NCBI RefSeq assembly: GCF_002104335.1
Contig: NZ_CP020867.1
Location: 1,835,206 to 1,899,205 of the forward strand
Direction: 5' to 3'
DNA: 64,000 nucleotides
DNA from: Campylobacter cuniculorum DSM 23162 = LMG 24588
Lineage (GTDB): Bacteria > Campylobacterota > Campylobacteria > Campylobacterales > Campylobacteraceae
Below the pieces are notes generated by a model, which was not told where the DNA came from, ran no database searches, and saw nothing but the letters and a program-made list of their open reading frames with translations. Positions within the stretch are counted from its first letter, which is position 1; every line of letters begins with the position of its first letter. Shown here one piece after another: positions 9,164-18,660 of this stretch. The translations under genes were made by a program, and so were the position numbers.

Positions 9164-9556
9164 CTAAGTCCTTAAAATAATGTCATTAGCTTTAACAAAA
9201 CAAAGCCAAGATTGTTTGTGTAAAAGTCCTAATTCTTCGCCCCTTTGTGCTGTGATGATAGAATGAAGTTTTAAACCCTCAAAATCAAATTCCACGTCCC
9301 ATAAAAGTTTGCCTTTTTTAAGATGTGTAATGTGTGCTAAGAAAGTATTTTCTACGCTGGTTTTGGAATTTAAAACCATAAATCCTAGTTCATGTTCTTT
9401 AAAAAGCAAATCCACTTCATTGCCGATTCTCAAATCAGACAAAGAAGAAATTCCTAGCATTAAAACGCTAAAAATTTGCGTTTTAATGCGAATTTTTACA
9501 ATCACAATATCGCCTTCATCTAAAAGCGTGATTACCTCTCCTCTTAAGACATTCAA
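9164..9556 (-). CDS. TOBE/MOP-like molybdate-binding protein of the mod operon
   Basis: A 130-residue soluble protein with no signal peptide. It reads as two weak TOBE/MOP-like halves (LRGEVITLLDEGDIVIVKIR and TFLAHITHLKKGKLLWDVEF), the fold of molybdate-binding ModE C-termini and molbindins. There is no winged-helix DNA-binding domain, so it is not a full ModE. The four-base ATGA overlap with modA and the abutting modB start show it is an integral gene of the operon, as with Cj0302c in C. jejuni. A storage or regulatory role is an inference. Confidence 0.7.
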   Translation of the reverse strand: MNVLRGEVITLLDEGDIVIVKIRIKTQIFSVLMLGISSLSDLRIGNEVDLLFKEHELGFMVLNSKTSVENTFLAHITHLKKGKLLWDVEFDFEGLKLHSIITAQRGEELGLLHKQSWLCFVKANDIILRT

Positions 9557-10302
9557 GGCGTGTTAAATCCATATTTTTTGATGATTTTTTTGCCCTCTTC
9601 TGAAACAACAAAATCTGCAAATTCTTTAGCAAGTTCCTTGCCTTTTGCGTATTTTGTGATGACAAAGGATTGTTCTAAAGGCTTAAAAAGTTTATCATCG
9701 ATAATCACAGCCTTGCCTTTAGGCTTATTCACAGCAGAAACTAAAGAATAAGCCACTATGCCCACTTCAGCTGCCGCACTATCAACATGAAGTACAGGTT
9801 GAGAGATATTGTCGCCTAAGACGATTTTATCTTTGAAAATATCATAAATTTTAAGATTATGAAGCACTTCTTCAGCAGCCTCACCATAAGGAGCCACTTT
9901 AGGATTTGCAATACTTAAATGCTTAATCTGCTCTGATTTTTCAGCCAAGCCTTCTATCCCATTTTCTAAAAATTTATCTTCTAAGGCATAAAGAGCCACA
10001 ACACCTAAAGCATAAACCTTTGGTTCGCTTATAGCATTTGAATCTTTGCTGATTTGTTCTGCATATTTTGCATCGGCTGAAAAGAAAAGATCAAATTCTC
10101 TTCCCTCTTTTAAAAGCTGATAATGCTTACCAGAAGCACCAAAAACAAGCTCTATCTCATCTTTAGGATGTGTTTTTATAAACTCATCTCTAACCTCACT
10201 CATCGCTTTGGAGGCACTTGAAGCGACAAAGACACTGATTTTTTCAGCGTGTAAATTGAGTGAAAAAAATAATATGGCAAAAAATACAAAGATGTTTTTC
10301 AT
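9553..10302 (-). CDS. modA: Molybdate-binding periplasmic protein ModA
   Basis: The first 19 residues (MKNIFVFFAILFFSLNLHA) form a signal peptide with an AxA-like cleavage site, so the protein is periplasmic. FVASSASKAMSEV, FGASGKHYQLLKEGREFDLF, NPKVAPYGEAAEEVL and HVDSAAAEVGIVAYSL are the oxyanion-contact segments of ModA. At 249 residues it is normal in length. It is the first gene of the mod operon, with AAGGAAA before the ATG and a promoter about 30 bases upstream. A ModE operator could not be identified. Confidence 0.93.
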   Translation of the reverse strand: MKNIFVFFAILFFSLNLHAEKISVFVASSASKAMSEVRDEFIKTHPKDEIELVFGASGKHYQLLKEGREFDLFFSADAKYAEQISKDSNAISEPKVYALGVVALYALEDKFLENGIEGLAEKSEQIKHLSIANPKVAPYGEAAEEVLHNLKIYDIFKDKIVLGDNISQPVLHVDSAAAEVGIVAYSLVSAVNKPKGKAVIIDDKLFKPLEQSFVITKYAKGKELAKEFADFVVSEEGKKIIKKYGFNTP

Positions 10303-10328
10303 TTTTTTCCTTTTTCTATAAAATTATT

Positions 10329-10340
10329 TTATTATAACAT
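10329..10340 (-). promoter_or_regulatory. Extended -10 promoter of the mod operon
   Basis: TGTTATAAT on the minus strand with TATAAT at 10336-10331, about 30 bases before the modA start codon. Confidence 0.5.
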
Positions 10341-10354
10341 AAAAAAATCCCTTT

Positions 10355-11050
10355 TCATACCTTATTTATATTTTTTTTACATATTATATAAACGGGATGA
10401 TAAGTTAAACAATTTTTAAATTCTTGTTCAAATTTTTTCAAAAATTCTTTACTCAAAAAAAAGCTTCCTAAAGAATTCACCCCACTTAATTTCATATGTC
10501 TAAAAAGCTCTAAAGGACTTGAAAATTCTAAGGTTATGAGCTCTTCGCTAAGCTCTAAAATTTCAAAATCTTTTTCAAAAATTTTTTGATATTGAGTGAG
10601 ATTGAGGTATTTTAAAGAATGTCCTGTGCTTTGAGTGATTTGTTCAAAATTTCTTTGGGCAAAACTCGAAAACAAACAAAGTCCATTGTCATTAAGCATT
10701 TGCGTTAAAGTGGGTAAAATTCTATCCAAATCAAGCCATTGCAAACAAGCATTTGAAGTGATTAAATCAAATTTTTGTGTGCTTAAAAAATGCTTTGAAA
10801 GCTCATTCATATCAAAAAGTTCAACCTTAAAATTCATCTTATAATCAATCATATCATTACTCACATAATGCTTAAAACGCAAAATTCTTTGAAGTTTTTG
10901 ACTCAATTCTCCTTGCCCACAACCAAACTCAAACACCCTTTCAAAATCCAACAATCCTAAATTTTTAAGTTTTTTACAGAGTTTATTGCCCATAAAATTT
11001 TGGATTAAAGCATTTTTTGCATAACTTTCTTTTGCTTTTAAAAAATTCAA
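10355..11050 (-). CDS. bioC: Malonyl-ACP O-methyltransferase BioC
   Basis: A class I SAM-dependent methyltransferase with motif I FEFGCGQGELSQ (about residues 40-50), the acidic residue after beta-2 (SNDMID) and LITSNACLQWL, which is typical of BioC. BioC methylates malonyl-ACP to start pimeloyl-ACP synthesis. I prefer the TTG at 11050, which overlaps the bioG stop codon (TTGA), over the TTG 12 bases upstream; neither has a strong ribosome site. It is last in bioF-bioG-bioC, the same order as in C. jejuni Cj0306c-Cj0304c. Confidence 0.8.
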   Translation of the reverse strand: MNFLKAKESYAKNALIQNFMGNKLCKKLKNLGLLDFERVFEFGCGQGELSQKLQRILRFKHYVSNDMIDYKMNFKVELFDMNELSKHFLSTQKFDLITSNACLQWLDLDRILPTLTQMLNDNGLCLFSSFAQRNFEQITQSTGHSLKYLNLTQYQKIFEKDFEILELSEELITLEFSSPLELFRHMKLSGVNSLGSFFLSKEFLKKFEQEFKNCLTYHPVYIICKKNINKV

Positions 11051-11670
11051 AACGCATCCCAAGCATTAAAATGAAAGAAAAGGAAATGAGGTGCATCGAT
11101 AAAATCAAGTGTTTTAAAAGAATTTTCAAGGGCTGAAGTGGGGAAAATTTCATCATTTTTACTCGCATAAATTTTATCCCAAAGTAAAAATGATTCTTGC
11201 TCTTTATTTGCAAAATTCCATAAATTCTCAAGTTCTTTTTTCAATTCTTTTTCTTGTTTAAAAACAAAGTCTTTAGCCAAATTAATCTCTTCTTTAAATA
11301 AAGTTTTTTTGAAATTTTCAAGAGAAAATTTTTTTATAGTTTTTAAAAAAACACGCGGATGAATTCCTAATTTCTTATCTATACCTAAATTGCTTCCATT
11401 GATTGCAATTTTAAGTTTAATCTTTGAATAAAAATTTACATTTCTTAAAAGTTTATTTGCAACGCAAACTCCCATAGAAAAAGCTATGAGAGTGATTTTT
11501 TCAAAAGAATTTAAATTCAAAGTTAAATTAAAATCTTCATAATCATAACACATTAAAACATTTTTCTTTGAGCTAAGGTGCTTAAAATGGCTAAAATGAG
11601 AGGCAAAACCGCCAAAAAATAAAATCAATTCTTTGGAATTTTCATTTTTATGCAAAAAATAAGTCTTCAT
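11047..11670 (-). CDS. bioG: Pimeloyl-ACP methyl ester esterase BioG (DUF452 family)
   Basis: A small alpha/beta-hydrolase of 207 residues. LILFFGGFASHFSHF is the oxyanion region, AFSMGVCVAN contains the nucleophile Ser in a (G/A)xSxG elbow, and DAPHFLFFHF near the C-terminus supplies the catalytic His. BioG demethylates pimeloyl-ACP methyl ester, taking the place of E. coli BioH. Its four-base overlap with bioF and overlap with bioC support this assignment. Confidence 0.82.
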   Translation of the reverse strand: MKTYFLHKNENSKELILFFGGFASHFSHFKHLSSKKNVLMCYDYEDFNLTLNLNSFEKITLIAFSMGVCVANKLLRNVNFYSKIKLKIAINGSNLGIDKKLGIHPRVFLKTIKKFSLENFKKTLFKEEINLAKDFVFKQEKELKKELENLWNFANKEQESFLLWDKIYASKNDEIFPTSALENSFKTLDFIDAPHFLFFHFNAWDAF

Positions 11671-12809
11671 AAAAGCTCCAAAATTTTTATCAAATCACTC
11701 TCTTTTAAATCACAATGTAAAGAAAAGCGAATTCTGGCTGTATTTTTAGGTACTGTGGGTTCTTTGATTGCTGGAGCAAAAAAGCCATTTTGTTCAAGTT
11801 TTTCTGCAAATTCTAAGGCTTTGTGATTTTGAGTTAAGATTAAAGAAATGATATGAGCCTGTCCTAAAATTTCATAAGCACCTTGCTTTAAACTTTGCGA
11901 GAAAAAAGTGCTGATTTGAGCTAAATTTTGCCTTTTTTGCTGAAATTCTTTAAGCTTTTTAAAGATGAATAAACTCCAAGCAACATTGATTGGAGGTAAG
12001 GCTGTGGAATAAATCAAAGCCCTTGCTCTATTGATAAAAAGGTCTTTAAACACATTTTTGCAAATCATACAAGCTCCGATTGAAGAGAGGGCTTTTCCAA
12101 AAGTAAAAATCAAAAAATCCACCTCATCTTGCAAATTTAAAGCCTTAATAAATCCTAGCCCACTATAATCAAAACAACCTACACTATGAGCTTCATCGAT
12201 ATAAAGTAAAATATTTTTATATAATTTTTTAAATTCTATTAAAGTTTTGATATTTATAAAATCTCCATTCATACTAAAAAGTGCTTCACTTAAAATGATG
12301 ATGTATTCGTATTCTTTATGATATTTTTTTAAAAGTTTTTCAAGCTCTTGCATATCATTGTGTTTAAAGCGAAAAAACTTAGCCCGACTCAATCTAAGCC
12401 CATCAATCATACTTGCATGGATTAATTGATCTGCTAAAAATAAAACCTTGCCAATTTCTGCTAAAGTTGCAATGCAAGAAGTGTTTAGGGCATAGCCGCT
12501 GTTAAAATGCAACACCTCTTTTTCAACGAATTGAGTCTTAAGATAATTTTCAATTTTTTCATAAATTTCAAAATTTCCGCTCAAACTCCTTGAACTTGAG
12601 CTTGAAAAATATAAATTATTTGAGTCTATTGCACTTAAAAATTCTTTTTTTAAAGCATAAGAATTTGCAAGATTTAGATAGTCATTTCCTGCAAGATTAA
12701 GGAGTTTGCGTCCCTTTTTAAATACAAAATTTCCCTCGTGTTTAAGAGGATTAAGGGAGCGAAAATTTGAGTTTTGTTTGAGTGTTAATAAGAATTGTTC
12801 AAGTTGCAT
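11667..12809 (-). CDS. bioF: 8-amino-7-oxononanoate synthase BioF
   Basis: A PLP enzyme of the alpha-oxoamine synthase family that joins pimeloyl-ACP and alanine. NLAGNDYLNLANS, FNSGYALNT, YIDEAHSVGCFDYSGLG and TFGKALSSIGAC (the Lys forms the Schiff base) are all in place. It is 380 residues, full length. First gene of a bioF-bioG-bioC operon; bioA and bioD, needed for the next steps, are not in this window. Start ATG at 12809 is preceded by GGATTATC. Confidence 0.93.
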   Translation of the reverse strand: MQLEQFLLTLKQNSNFRSLNPLKHEGNFVFKKGRKLLNLAGNDYLNLANSYALKKEFLSAIDSNNLYFSSSSSRSLSGNFEIYEKIENYLKTQFVEKEVLHFNSGYALNTSCIATLAEIGKVLFLADQLIHASMIDGLRLSRAKFFRFKHNDMQELEKLLKKYHKEYEYIIILSEALFSMNGDFINIKTLIEFKKLYKNILLYIDEAHSVGCFDYSGLGFIKALNLQDEVDFLIFTFGKALSSIGACMICKNVFKDLFINRARALIYSTALPPINVAWSLFIFKKLKEFQQKRQNLAQISTFFSQSLKQGAYEILGQAHIISLILTQNHKALEFAEKLEQNGFFAPAIKEPTVPKNTARIRFSLHCDLKESDLIKILELL

Positions 12810-12831
12810 TGATAATCCTAAAATAATCTAA

Positions 12832-12837
12832 AGTATA
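12832..12837 (-). promoter_or_regulatory. -10 box of the biotin operon
   Basis: TATACT on the minus strand about 25 bases before the bioF ATG. No BirA operator was recognised. Confidence 0.35.
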
Positions 12838-12979
12838 ATTGTGCCAAAATAAATTAAAATTTTTTCTTATTTGTCTGTATTTTAAATGCGATTTATATTT
12901 TAGAATGCTTTGTTTGAAGGTATTTTGACTTGATTTCTTTTTTTTGTATAATGTTTTATTTTTATGCAAAAGAAAGTAA

Positions 12980-13604
12980 GAAGTCTTTAATAATGAGATT
13001 TTTAGCATTCCAAATTATCAAAGAGATTATGCTTGGAGGAGAGAGAATTTAAAGGATTTGTAGGAGAATTTACTTGAGGCTGAACGTGCTACAAGCGATA
13101 TAATGGGACATTTTCTAGGCACTGGTGAGTAAGAATTTCGTTGGTTTGGATTGTAAATGAAAACAAATATTTTTTTAACAAATAGAAAATAATATTCTAG
13201 ATTTTACTTTTTAGAATAAAATAAAAACTAAAAAATAACCAAATACAATAAAACTTTTTCAAATAAGAAACTTTATAATAAATATGATGTTTATTTGAAA
13301 TTAAAACTGAATCAGATATAATCCTAAAAAATAAAAAAAGAGATGTAAATGCAATTTGAATCAGATAAGAAGTGCATAAGAGCAAATTGGCAATAAAATC
13401 TTGTTAGATAGAAAATCAAACATTAAGTGCAGTGACCATTTCTTTGCCAAAAAGCAAGATAACTACAAAAATGTCGCTAAATATTTCAAAGAAGTGAAAG
13501 ATTTAGGGACTAGGAAAAAGAACAAATGGGATAAAGGAGATATAGAGCAGAGAAATCAGCAAATTTATGACAGATTTAAAGAATTTTTAAAATTAAAATC
13601 TTAG
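12980..13604 (+). pseudogene. Relic of a DUF262/DUF1524 (GmrSD-like) restriction gene
   Basis: Two ends of one gene are recognisable. At 12995-13133 the plus strand encodes EIFSIPNYQRDYAWRRENL, then, after a TAG, ENLLEAERATSDIMGHFLGT. This is the DUF262 signature (IPxYQRxYxW … HFLGT). At 13380-13604 an open stretch ends with DLGTRKKNKWDKGDIEQRN and IYDRFKEFLK, matching the DUF1524 C-terminus (W….I..RN…). The several hundred codons between have been deleted and stops remain. DUF262/DUF1524 proteins such as GmrSD cleave modified phage DNA. This copy cannot be functional. The identification is from motif memory, but both ends agree. Confidence 0.7.
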
Positions 13605-13937
13605 AAACTTTTCTGAAAGCTAAGATTTAGATTTTTTATAAAAGGTTTAAATCTATAATATTTTTCTTTATTTATGGATTGTAAGCTTTATATTATTTAT
13701 TTTTTGCTTTAAATTTTTAAGTGAATTATAGAATTTTTATAGATTTTTAATTTGCTCTTTAAGTATTATCACCTTATAATATGAAAAACCCTATAAAACT
13801 TTGTCCTTTTTTAATCGCCACTTATATTCCACAAAGTTTTAATTTCGTTGTGGTTTAATATAAAATTATTTTTATCTTTAAACATAAATTTATATATTTT
13901 CTACAAAAAAAACCTCATTTAATTTTAAAATTTGACT
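13605..13937. other. Intergenic, no gene seen
   Basis: AT-rich spacer. A six-base stem (CCACAA … TTGTGG) around 13830-13855 is the only dyad noted and is too short to name. Confidence 0.4.
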
Positions 13938-13970
13938 AAAATCTGTAAAATTCTCATTTTACAGATTTTT
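13938..13970 (-). terminator. Rho-independent terminator of gltB
   Basis: A 13-base perfect stem (AAAATCTGTAAAA / TTTTACAGATTTT) with a six-base loop. The gltB stop codon lies inside the hairpin. A-rich sequence on the plus strand gives a U-rich tail for minus-strand transcripts. Confidence 0.7.
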
Positions 13971-16900
13971 CATTCCGCTTACCTTTAAAAAAGCCGCTAA
14001 TACAGGGTCTTTTTCCTTTTTACAAAGCTCGATGGTTTGAAGCATTTTTTCATAGTCTCTTGGCAATACTTTAAAAAAATCTTTTCTGTCAAATTTTTGC
14101 AAAATATCCTTAGCTTTTTTAGAATTTGTGTATTCTATATGTTTTTCTATCATAATTTTAAGCTCTTTTTCATCTTTAGAATTGAGATTTTTTATATCTA
14201 CAAGTTCAGTATTGACATGAGCTTCATTATAGCGTCCAAAAATATATACAACTCCTCCGCTCATACCTGCAGCAAAATTTGCTCCCACATCACCAAGCAC
14301 CACAACTAAACCTCCGGTCATATATTCACAACCATGCACTCCGGTTCCTAATACCACAGCTTTAGCCCCCGAATTTCTGACACAAAATCTCTCTCCAGCT
14401 ATACCATCTAAATACACTTCACCTTCAGTAGCTCCATACAAACAAGCATTTCCGGCAATGATGTTTTCTTCGGGCGAAAAAGTGGCTTCATTTGAAATTT
14501 TAGCAATAATCTTTCCTCCGCTTAAACCCTTACCTAAATAATCATTGCTATCGCCGATAATCTCAAGCTTAATGCCTCGACATAAAAATGCTCCAAAACT
14601 ATTGCCTGCATTGCCTATAGCTGTGATACAAATGCTATCTTCTTTAAGAGAATCTTTACCATAATTTTTAAGAATTTCGCTTGAAAGCATAGTAGCAAAG
14701 GTACGACTTTGATTGCTCACCTCCAAAGAAAGCTTGATATTTTGTTTTTTTTCTAAGGCATTTTTGCAAAGCGGAAGTAAAATTCTATAATCAATGGTTT
14801 TTTCGAGTTTATTATCCTTAAAACCTTTGAAATGCACAGCACTTTTATTATAAGTAGGAAGGAATTTTAAAATTTTATCCAAATTGATTTTAGAAAGCTT
14901 ACCTTCTAAATTTTTTTGCTTTAATTTATCCACTCTTCCTATCATATCATCTAAATTTTCAAAACCAAGTCTTGCCATATATTCCCTAAGCTCTTCAGCG
15001 ATGAAATACATAAAATTCACAACACTTTCAGCCCTGCCCTTAAAACGAGCTCTTAATTCTTTATCTTGAGTTGCGATTCCAAAAGGACAGGTATTAAGAT
15101 GACAAACCCTCATCATAGTGCAACCTAAAACAATGAGCGGTGCAGTTGCAAAGCCAAATTCTTCAGCACCCAAAAGAGCAGCTACAGCCAAATCTCTACC
15201 ATTCATAAGCTTTCCATCAACCTCGAGTTTAACCCTATCTCTTAATTTATTTAAAATCAAAGTTTGATGAGTTTCAGCAAGTCCTAACTCCCAAGGAATT
15301 CCTGCGTGAGGGATTGAAGTTCTAGGACTTGCTCCCGTTCCTCCATCATAACCTGAAACCAAAATCAAATTTGCTCCCGCCTTAGCCACACCCGCTGCAA
15401 CCGTGCCTATACCATTTTCACTGACAAGTTTAACCGAAATTCTAGCACTTGTATTAGAGTGTTTTAAGTCAGAAATCAGCTGTGCTAAATCCTCGATAGA
15501 ATAAATATCATGATGAGGCGGGGGAGAAATGAGTGTAACGCCCGGAGTTGAATGTCTTGCCTTTGCAATCCAAGGATAAACCTTAAAGCCCATAAGCTGT
15601 CCGCCCTCACCCGGTTTTGCCCCTTGTGCGACTTTGATTTGAATTTCTTTAGCACTGACTAAATAATTTAAATCCACTCCAAATCTTCCACTTGCAACTT
15701 GTTTAATTGCGGAATTTTTATTGATTCCATCTATGATTTTATAACGTTGCTCGTCCTCGCCACCCTCGCCTGAATTTGATTTTCCACCGATTTTATTCAT
15801 AGCTTCAGCCAAGCATTCATGCACTTCTTTAGAGATAGAACCATAACTCATCGCCCCTGTTTTAAAACGTTTGACTATGCTCTCAACGCTCTCAACCTTA
15901 TCAATACTAATAGCTTCACTGAAATCAAATTCCATCAAAGACCTTAAATTCACTCTTTTTTCATCAACTAAGGCACTATATTTTTTAAATTGTTTGTAGT
16001 CTTTATTGCGACAAGCATTTTGAAGATTAAAAATGACCAAAGGGTCAATTAAATGTTCTTCTTTAGCACTTCTAAAGCTGTGAATTCCTTTAGAATCTAG
16101 TGTTTTAGAAAAACTGCTAAAAGAGTTACGATGAAGATTGATTAATTCTTTTTCATAATCCTCTAAAGCTATACCCTCTATTCTTGAAATCGTAGAAGTA
16201 AAATATTTTTCAATCACACAAGAATTTAAGCCCAAACACTCAAAAAGTTGAGAGCCATTATAACTTTGCAAGGTAGAAACACCCATTTTTGAAGCAATCT
16301 TCACAATGCCATTAGAACTTGCTTGAATGAAATTTTGCACCGCTTTTTCATAATCCAAATTCAGCTCTTTATTTTGTATAAGAGTGTGAATGCTTTCATA
16401 GACCAAATACGGATTAATCACCGTTGCACCATAGCCTAATAAACAAGCAAAATGATGAATTTCTCTAGGTTCTGCACTTTCTACAACAATACTCGCATGA
16501 GTTCTTAAGGATTTTCTCACCAAATAATTATGCAAACCTGCCACCGCAAGTAAAGCAGGGATATAGGCATTTTTTTCATTGACTCCTCTATCGCTTAAGA
16601 TGATGATTGAAGCTCCTTTTTTAATCTCATTTTCAACCTTGACAAAAAGATTGTTCAAAGCTTTTTCTAAGCTGTTTTTTGTGTAATCATAGAGTATGGA
16701 AAATTCTTTAACTTGAAATTTCTTCAAATTTTTAATCTTAAAAAGCTCCTCATTGCTGATGATAGGAAGAGAAATTTTAACCCTTTTAGCATTGTTTTCA
16801 TCAGGTTTTAAAAGGTTTCCTTCTGAACCTAAATAAATTCTTGTTGAAGTAACAATCTCCTCTCTAATCGCGTCCAAAGGAGGATTTGTAACTTGAGCAA

Positions 16901-18467
16901 AAAGTTGTTTAAAATAATTATACAAAGGCTGATATTCTTTAGATAAAACCGCTAAAGGAGTATCCACGCCCATAGCTGCTAAAGCTTCTTTGCCTGTTTC
17001 TGCCATAGCTTTAACACTCATTCTAAGTTCATCATAGCTCCAACCAAAAGCCTTTTGCAAATTCAAAACCTCATCAGTTTTTAAAAATTTATGAGTGTAT
17101 TCACCACTGCCTTGTTTTTCAAGTTCAACTAAATTTTTAAGCCATTCTTCGTAAGGTTTGGCATTCGCATAATGCTCCTTAATCTCACTATCTGCAATCA
17201 ATCTTCCCCTTGCTGTATCCACAAGCAAAAGTTTTCCCGGCTCTAATCTTTTTTTAGCCTTGATATTTTTTTCATCAATCCTTAAAGCTCCCGTTTCACT
17301 CGAAAGAATTAAAAAATCATCTTTAGTGAGATAATAGCGAGAGGGACGAAAACCATTTCTATCAAGACTTGCTCCCATAATCACCCCGTCCGTAAAAATA
17401 ATCGCCGCAGGTCCGTCCCAAGGCTCCATAAGCAAAGAATTGTATTCATAAAAAGCTCTTTTTTTGCTTTCCATATTTTTATTTCTGTGCCAAGGTTCAG
17501 GCACCATCATCATAAAGGCTTCTTCTAAGGTTCTGCCGTTTAGAGCTAAAAATTCTAAGGTATTATCAAACATTGCAGAATCACTGCTTGGCTTTGCTAT
17601 GATAGGAAAAATAGAGTCTAAATTTTCAAAATAATCACTCCTTAACAAACCCTCTCTCGCCTTGATATTATGCACATTTCCATGTATGGTATTAATCTCT
17701 CCATTATGCACCATATAGCGATTTGGATGAGCTCTCTCCCAGCTTGGAAAGGTATTGGTGGAAAATCTTGAATGCACTAAAGCAATGGCTGATTTCATAT
17801 TAACATCTTTAAAATCAAGATAAAAATCGCTCAATTGCGTTGAAAGAAGCATTCCTTTATAAACAATGGTTCTTGAAGAAAAACTAGAAAAATAAAATTT
17901 TGGCACATTTATAGCCCTTTTTTCTATAAGCCTTCTCGCACTATAAAGCACTCTTTCAAATTCCAAACCCGGATTAATTTTTGCAGGACGCTTGATAAAG
18001 GCTTGTAAAAAATAAGGCATAGCTCTTAAGGCACTTTGTCCTATATCGCTAGGATTAAACGGCACCTCTCTAAAGCCTAAAAATTCGAGTTTTTTATCTT
18101 CTAAACCTTGCAAAAAGATTTTTTTAGCCTCTTCTTTAGCATCACAATTAGGAGATAAAAACATTTGTGCAACCGCATAATCGCCTTTACGAGGCAGCTC
18201 AAAACCCAGCTCTTGCGTTTTGAAAAAATCATGGGGCAATTGGATTAAAATTCCCGCTCCATCGCCCGAATTTTCCTCTGCACCGCTACCTCCTCTGTGT
18301 TCAAGTTGCATTAAAATTTCTAAAGCATCGCAAATGATTTTATGAGAAGCTATACCGCGTATATTCGCAACTGCAGCAATCCCGCAAGAATCGTGTTCGT
18401 TTTGAGGATTATAAAGCCCTGTGTGATTTTCCAAAATATCTTCTAAATTTATGTTTTCTAAATCCAT
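13959..18467 (-). CDS. gltB: Glutamate synthase (NADPH) large subunit GltB
   Basis: The large subunit makes two glutamates from glutamine and 2-oxoglutarate. The N-terminal glutaminase domain is preceded by a short propeptide ending before Cys28 (HDSCGIAAVAN), the catalytic residue after processing. The central and FMN-binding synthase domains include GAMSYGSISKEVH and GGKSNSGEGGED, then LVSGYDGGTGASPRTSIPHA. The Fe-S cysteines are in CTMMRVCHLNTCPFG, and the C-terminal GXGXG beta-helix is present (GNACLYGATEGEVYLDG). It is 1,502 residues, full length. AAGGAAA precedes the ATG. The partner gltD is not adjacent on either side; in C. jejuni it lies close by. Confidence 0.96.
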   Translation of the reverse strand: MDLENINLEDILENHTGLYNPQNEHDSCGIAAVANIRGIASHKIICDALEILMQLEHRGGSGAEENSGDGAGILIQLPHDFFKTQELGFELPRKGDYAVAQMFLSPNCDAKEEAKKIFLQGLEDKKLEFLGFREVPFNPSDIGQSALRAMPYFLQAFIKRPAKINPGLEFERVLYSARRLIEKRAINVPKFYFSSFSSRTIVYKGMLLSTQLSDFYLDFKDVNMKSAIALVHSRFSTNTFPSWERAHPNRYMVHNGEINTIHGNVHNIKAREGLLRSDYFENLDSIFPIIAKPSSDSAMFDNTLEFLALNGRTLEEAFMMMVPEPWHRNKNMESKKRAFYEYNSLLMEPWDGPAAIIFTDGVIMGASLDRNGFRPSRYYLTKDDFLILSSETGALRIDEKNIKAKKRLEPGKLLLVDTARGRLIADSEIKEHYANAKPYEEWLKNLVELEKQGSGEYTHKFLKTDEVLNLQKAFGWSYDELRMSVKAMAETGKEALAAMGVDTPLAVLSKEYQPLYNYFKQLFAQVTNPPLDAIREEIVTSTRIYLGSEGNLLKPDENNAKRVKISLPIISNEELFKIKNLKKFQVKEFSILYDYTKNSLEKALNNLFVKVENEIKKGASIIILSDRGVNEKNAYIPALLAVAGLHNYLVRKSLRTHASIVVESAEPREIHHFACLLGYGATVINPYLVYESIHTLIQNKELNLDYEKAVQNFIQASSNGIVKIASKMGVSTLQSYNGSQLFECLGLNSCVIEKYFTSTISRIEGIALEDYEKELINLHRNSFSSFSKTLDSKGIHSFRSAKEEHLIDPLVIFNLQNACRNKDYKQFKKYSALVDEKRVNLRSLMEFDFSEAISIDKVESVESIVKRFKTGAMSYGSISKEVHECLAEAMNKIGGKSNSGEGGEDEQRYKIIDGINKNSAIKQVASGRFGVDLNYLVSAKEIQIKVAQGAKPGEGGQLMGFKVYPWIAKARHSTPGVTLISPPPHHDIYSIEDLAQLISDLKHSNTSARISVKLVSENGIGTVAAGVAKAGANLILVSGYDGGTGASPRTSIPHAGIPWELGLAETHQTLILNKLRDRVKLEVDGKLMNGRDLAVAALLGAEEFGFATAPLIVLGCTMMRVCHLNTCPFGIATQDKELRARFKGRAESVVNFMYFIAEELREYMARLGFENLDDMIGRVDKLKQKNLEGKLSKINLDKILKFLPTYNKSAVHFKGFKDNKLEKTIDYRILLPLCKNALEKKQNIKLSLEVSNQSRTFATMLSSEILKNYGKDSLKEDSICITAIGNAGNSFGAFLCRGIKLEIIGDSNDYLGKGLSGGKIIAKISNEATFSPEENIIAGNACLYGATEGEVYLDGIAGERFCVRNSGAKAVVLGTGVHGCEYMTGGLVVVLGDVGANFAAGMSGGVVYIFGRYNEAHVNTELVDIKNLNSKDEKELKIMIEKHIEYTNSKKAKDILQKFDRKDFFKVLPRDYEKMLQTIELCKKEKDPVLAAFLKVSGMKNL

Positions 18468-18498
18468 TGTTTTTCCTTAAATGATGCTTGATTTTAGG

Positions 18499-18507
18499 AT
18501 TATAGCA
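18499..18507 (-). promoter_or_regulatory. Extended -10 promoter of gltB
   Basis: TGCTATAAT on the minus strand, a perfect extended -10 element, 32 bases before the gltB start. Confidence 0.6.
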
Positions 18508-18603
18508 TATTTTGCTTTATTTTTTAATTTAGTTAAAATTTTATATACAAAACTCAATTAATTTTCAACTTCAAACAAAATAAGGTTTTATCTTTTAAAT
18601 CAA

Positions 18604-18617
18604 TTGATTACAATCAA
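18604..18617. promoter_or_regulatory. Palindrome upstream of gltB (possible operator)
   Basis: TTGATT-AC-AATCAA is a perfect 6-2-6 inverted repeat about 140 bases before the gltB start and 100 bases before its -10 box. A nearby degenerate half (AATTGATTT) repeats the motif. It could bind a dimeric regulator, but this is only inferred from symmetry. Confidence 0.3.
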
Positions 18618-18660
18618 CGAAATTGATTTCAAATCAGCACTCTTAAAATTTAGCCCCATA

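Noticed and set aside
10983-11231. 82-codon minus-strand frame across bioG-bioC
   Set aside because: Out-of-frame shadow of two well-supported genes.
12799-13008. 69-codon minus-strand frame upstream of bioF
   Set aside because: Lysine-rich shadow over the bioF promoter and the DUF262 relic on the other strand.
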